From assembly GCA_021804095.1 (NCBI GenBank), contig JAJZKQ010000005.1:1-38860 (forward strand): a stretch of 38,860 nt of DNA, read 5' to 3'. Below are positions 38,777 through 38,860 of the stretch, one piece after another. How positions within the stretch are numbered: position 1 is the stretch's first letter; each line of letters begins with the position of its first letter. Made by a program: the position numbers and the translations under genes. The notes under the pieces are model-generated. The model was not told where the DNA came from. It was given only the letters and a program-made list of their open reading frames with translations, and ran no database searches. This stretch comes from Microcaldota archaeon. GTDB lineage: Archaea > Micrarchaeota > Micrarchaeia > Micrarchaeales > CABMGC01.

Positions 38777-38860
38777 CATTTCACCTTTTATTCGTTACTG
38801 TTTTTAAGACTTGAGTCTTCATTTTCTCCATATACGCGATGTTTGGAGTGGTATCCAGGC

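Overview
The window comes from an archaeon. It carries a ribosomal protein operon with archaea/eukaryote-type members (eS4, eL32, eL19) and the RNase P subunit Rnp1, TATA-type promoters set for leaderless or short-leader transcripts, and a tRNA gene with a bulge-helix-bulge intron. The off-canonical tRNA intron, compact gene packing and giant envelope proteins make a DPANN archaeon, probably Micrarchaeota (ARMAN-like), the best guess. That placement is inference; no 16S gene is present.

Layout. (1) 1-6500: a small orphan gene on the minus strand, then a tight plus-strand operon rnp1-uS17-uL14-uL24-eS4-uL5-uS14-uS8-uL6-eL32-eL19-uL18-uS5. The 51-residue uS14 gene is missing from the ORF track. 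The cluster stops after uS5; the usual uL30-uL15-secY do not follow. (2) 6679-7770: tRNA-His(GTG) and two small four-helix membrane proteins that look like paralogues. (3) 7901-19149: a giant cell-surface protein (about 3274 aa) with a C-terminal membrane anchor and an embedded lysozyme-like (VirB1/SLT-type) domain, divergent from a membrane-anchored YVTN beta-propeller protein. (4) 19276-30912: a minus-strand operon of nine translationally coupled genes, preceded by a separate 606-aa membrane/coiled-coil protein. Six of the nine are divergent tandem paralogues of one polytopic membrane family sharing an R-S...T-R-x-x-G-G motif. Two more are paralogues with two membrane helices and a VirB4-N-terminal-like cytoplasmic domain. 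(5) 31134-35115: nrdA-nrdB, a class I ribonucleotide reductase whose R2 subunit has the class Ic signature (Phe at the radical-tyrosine site). (6) 35308-38860: a DUF929 thioredoxin-like protein with a small membrane partner, a TatD nuclease, an intron-containing tRNA-Arg(TCT), a UPF0147 protein, a minimal O6-alkylguanine-DNA alkyltransferase, and a possible 46-aa ORF.

The most interesting part is 7901-30912. The gene set (six VirB6/TrbL-like membrane proteins, two VirB3/PrgI-plus-VirB4-N-like proteins, a giant exported protein with a VirB1-like muramidase fold, a surface propeller and a 606-aa membrane scaffold) resembles a heavily expanded type IV secretion or Ced/Ted-like apparatus. No ATPase is encoded in the window. 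I propose a cell-contact or macromolecule-exchange machine, perhaps acting between an episymbiont and its host. The homology to type IV systems is my inference from architecture and motif shape and needs profile or structure searches.
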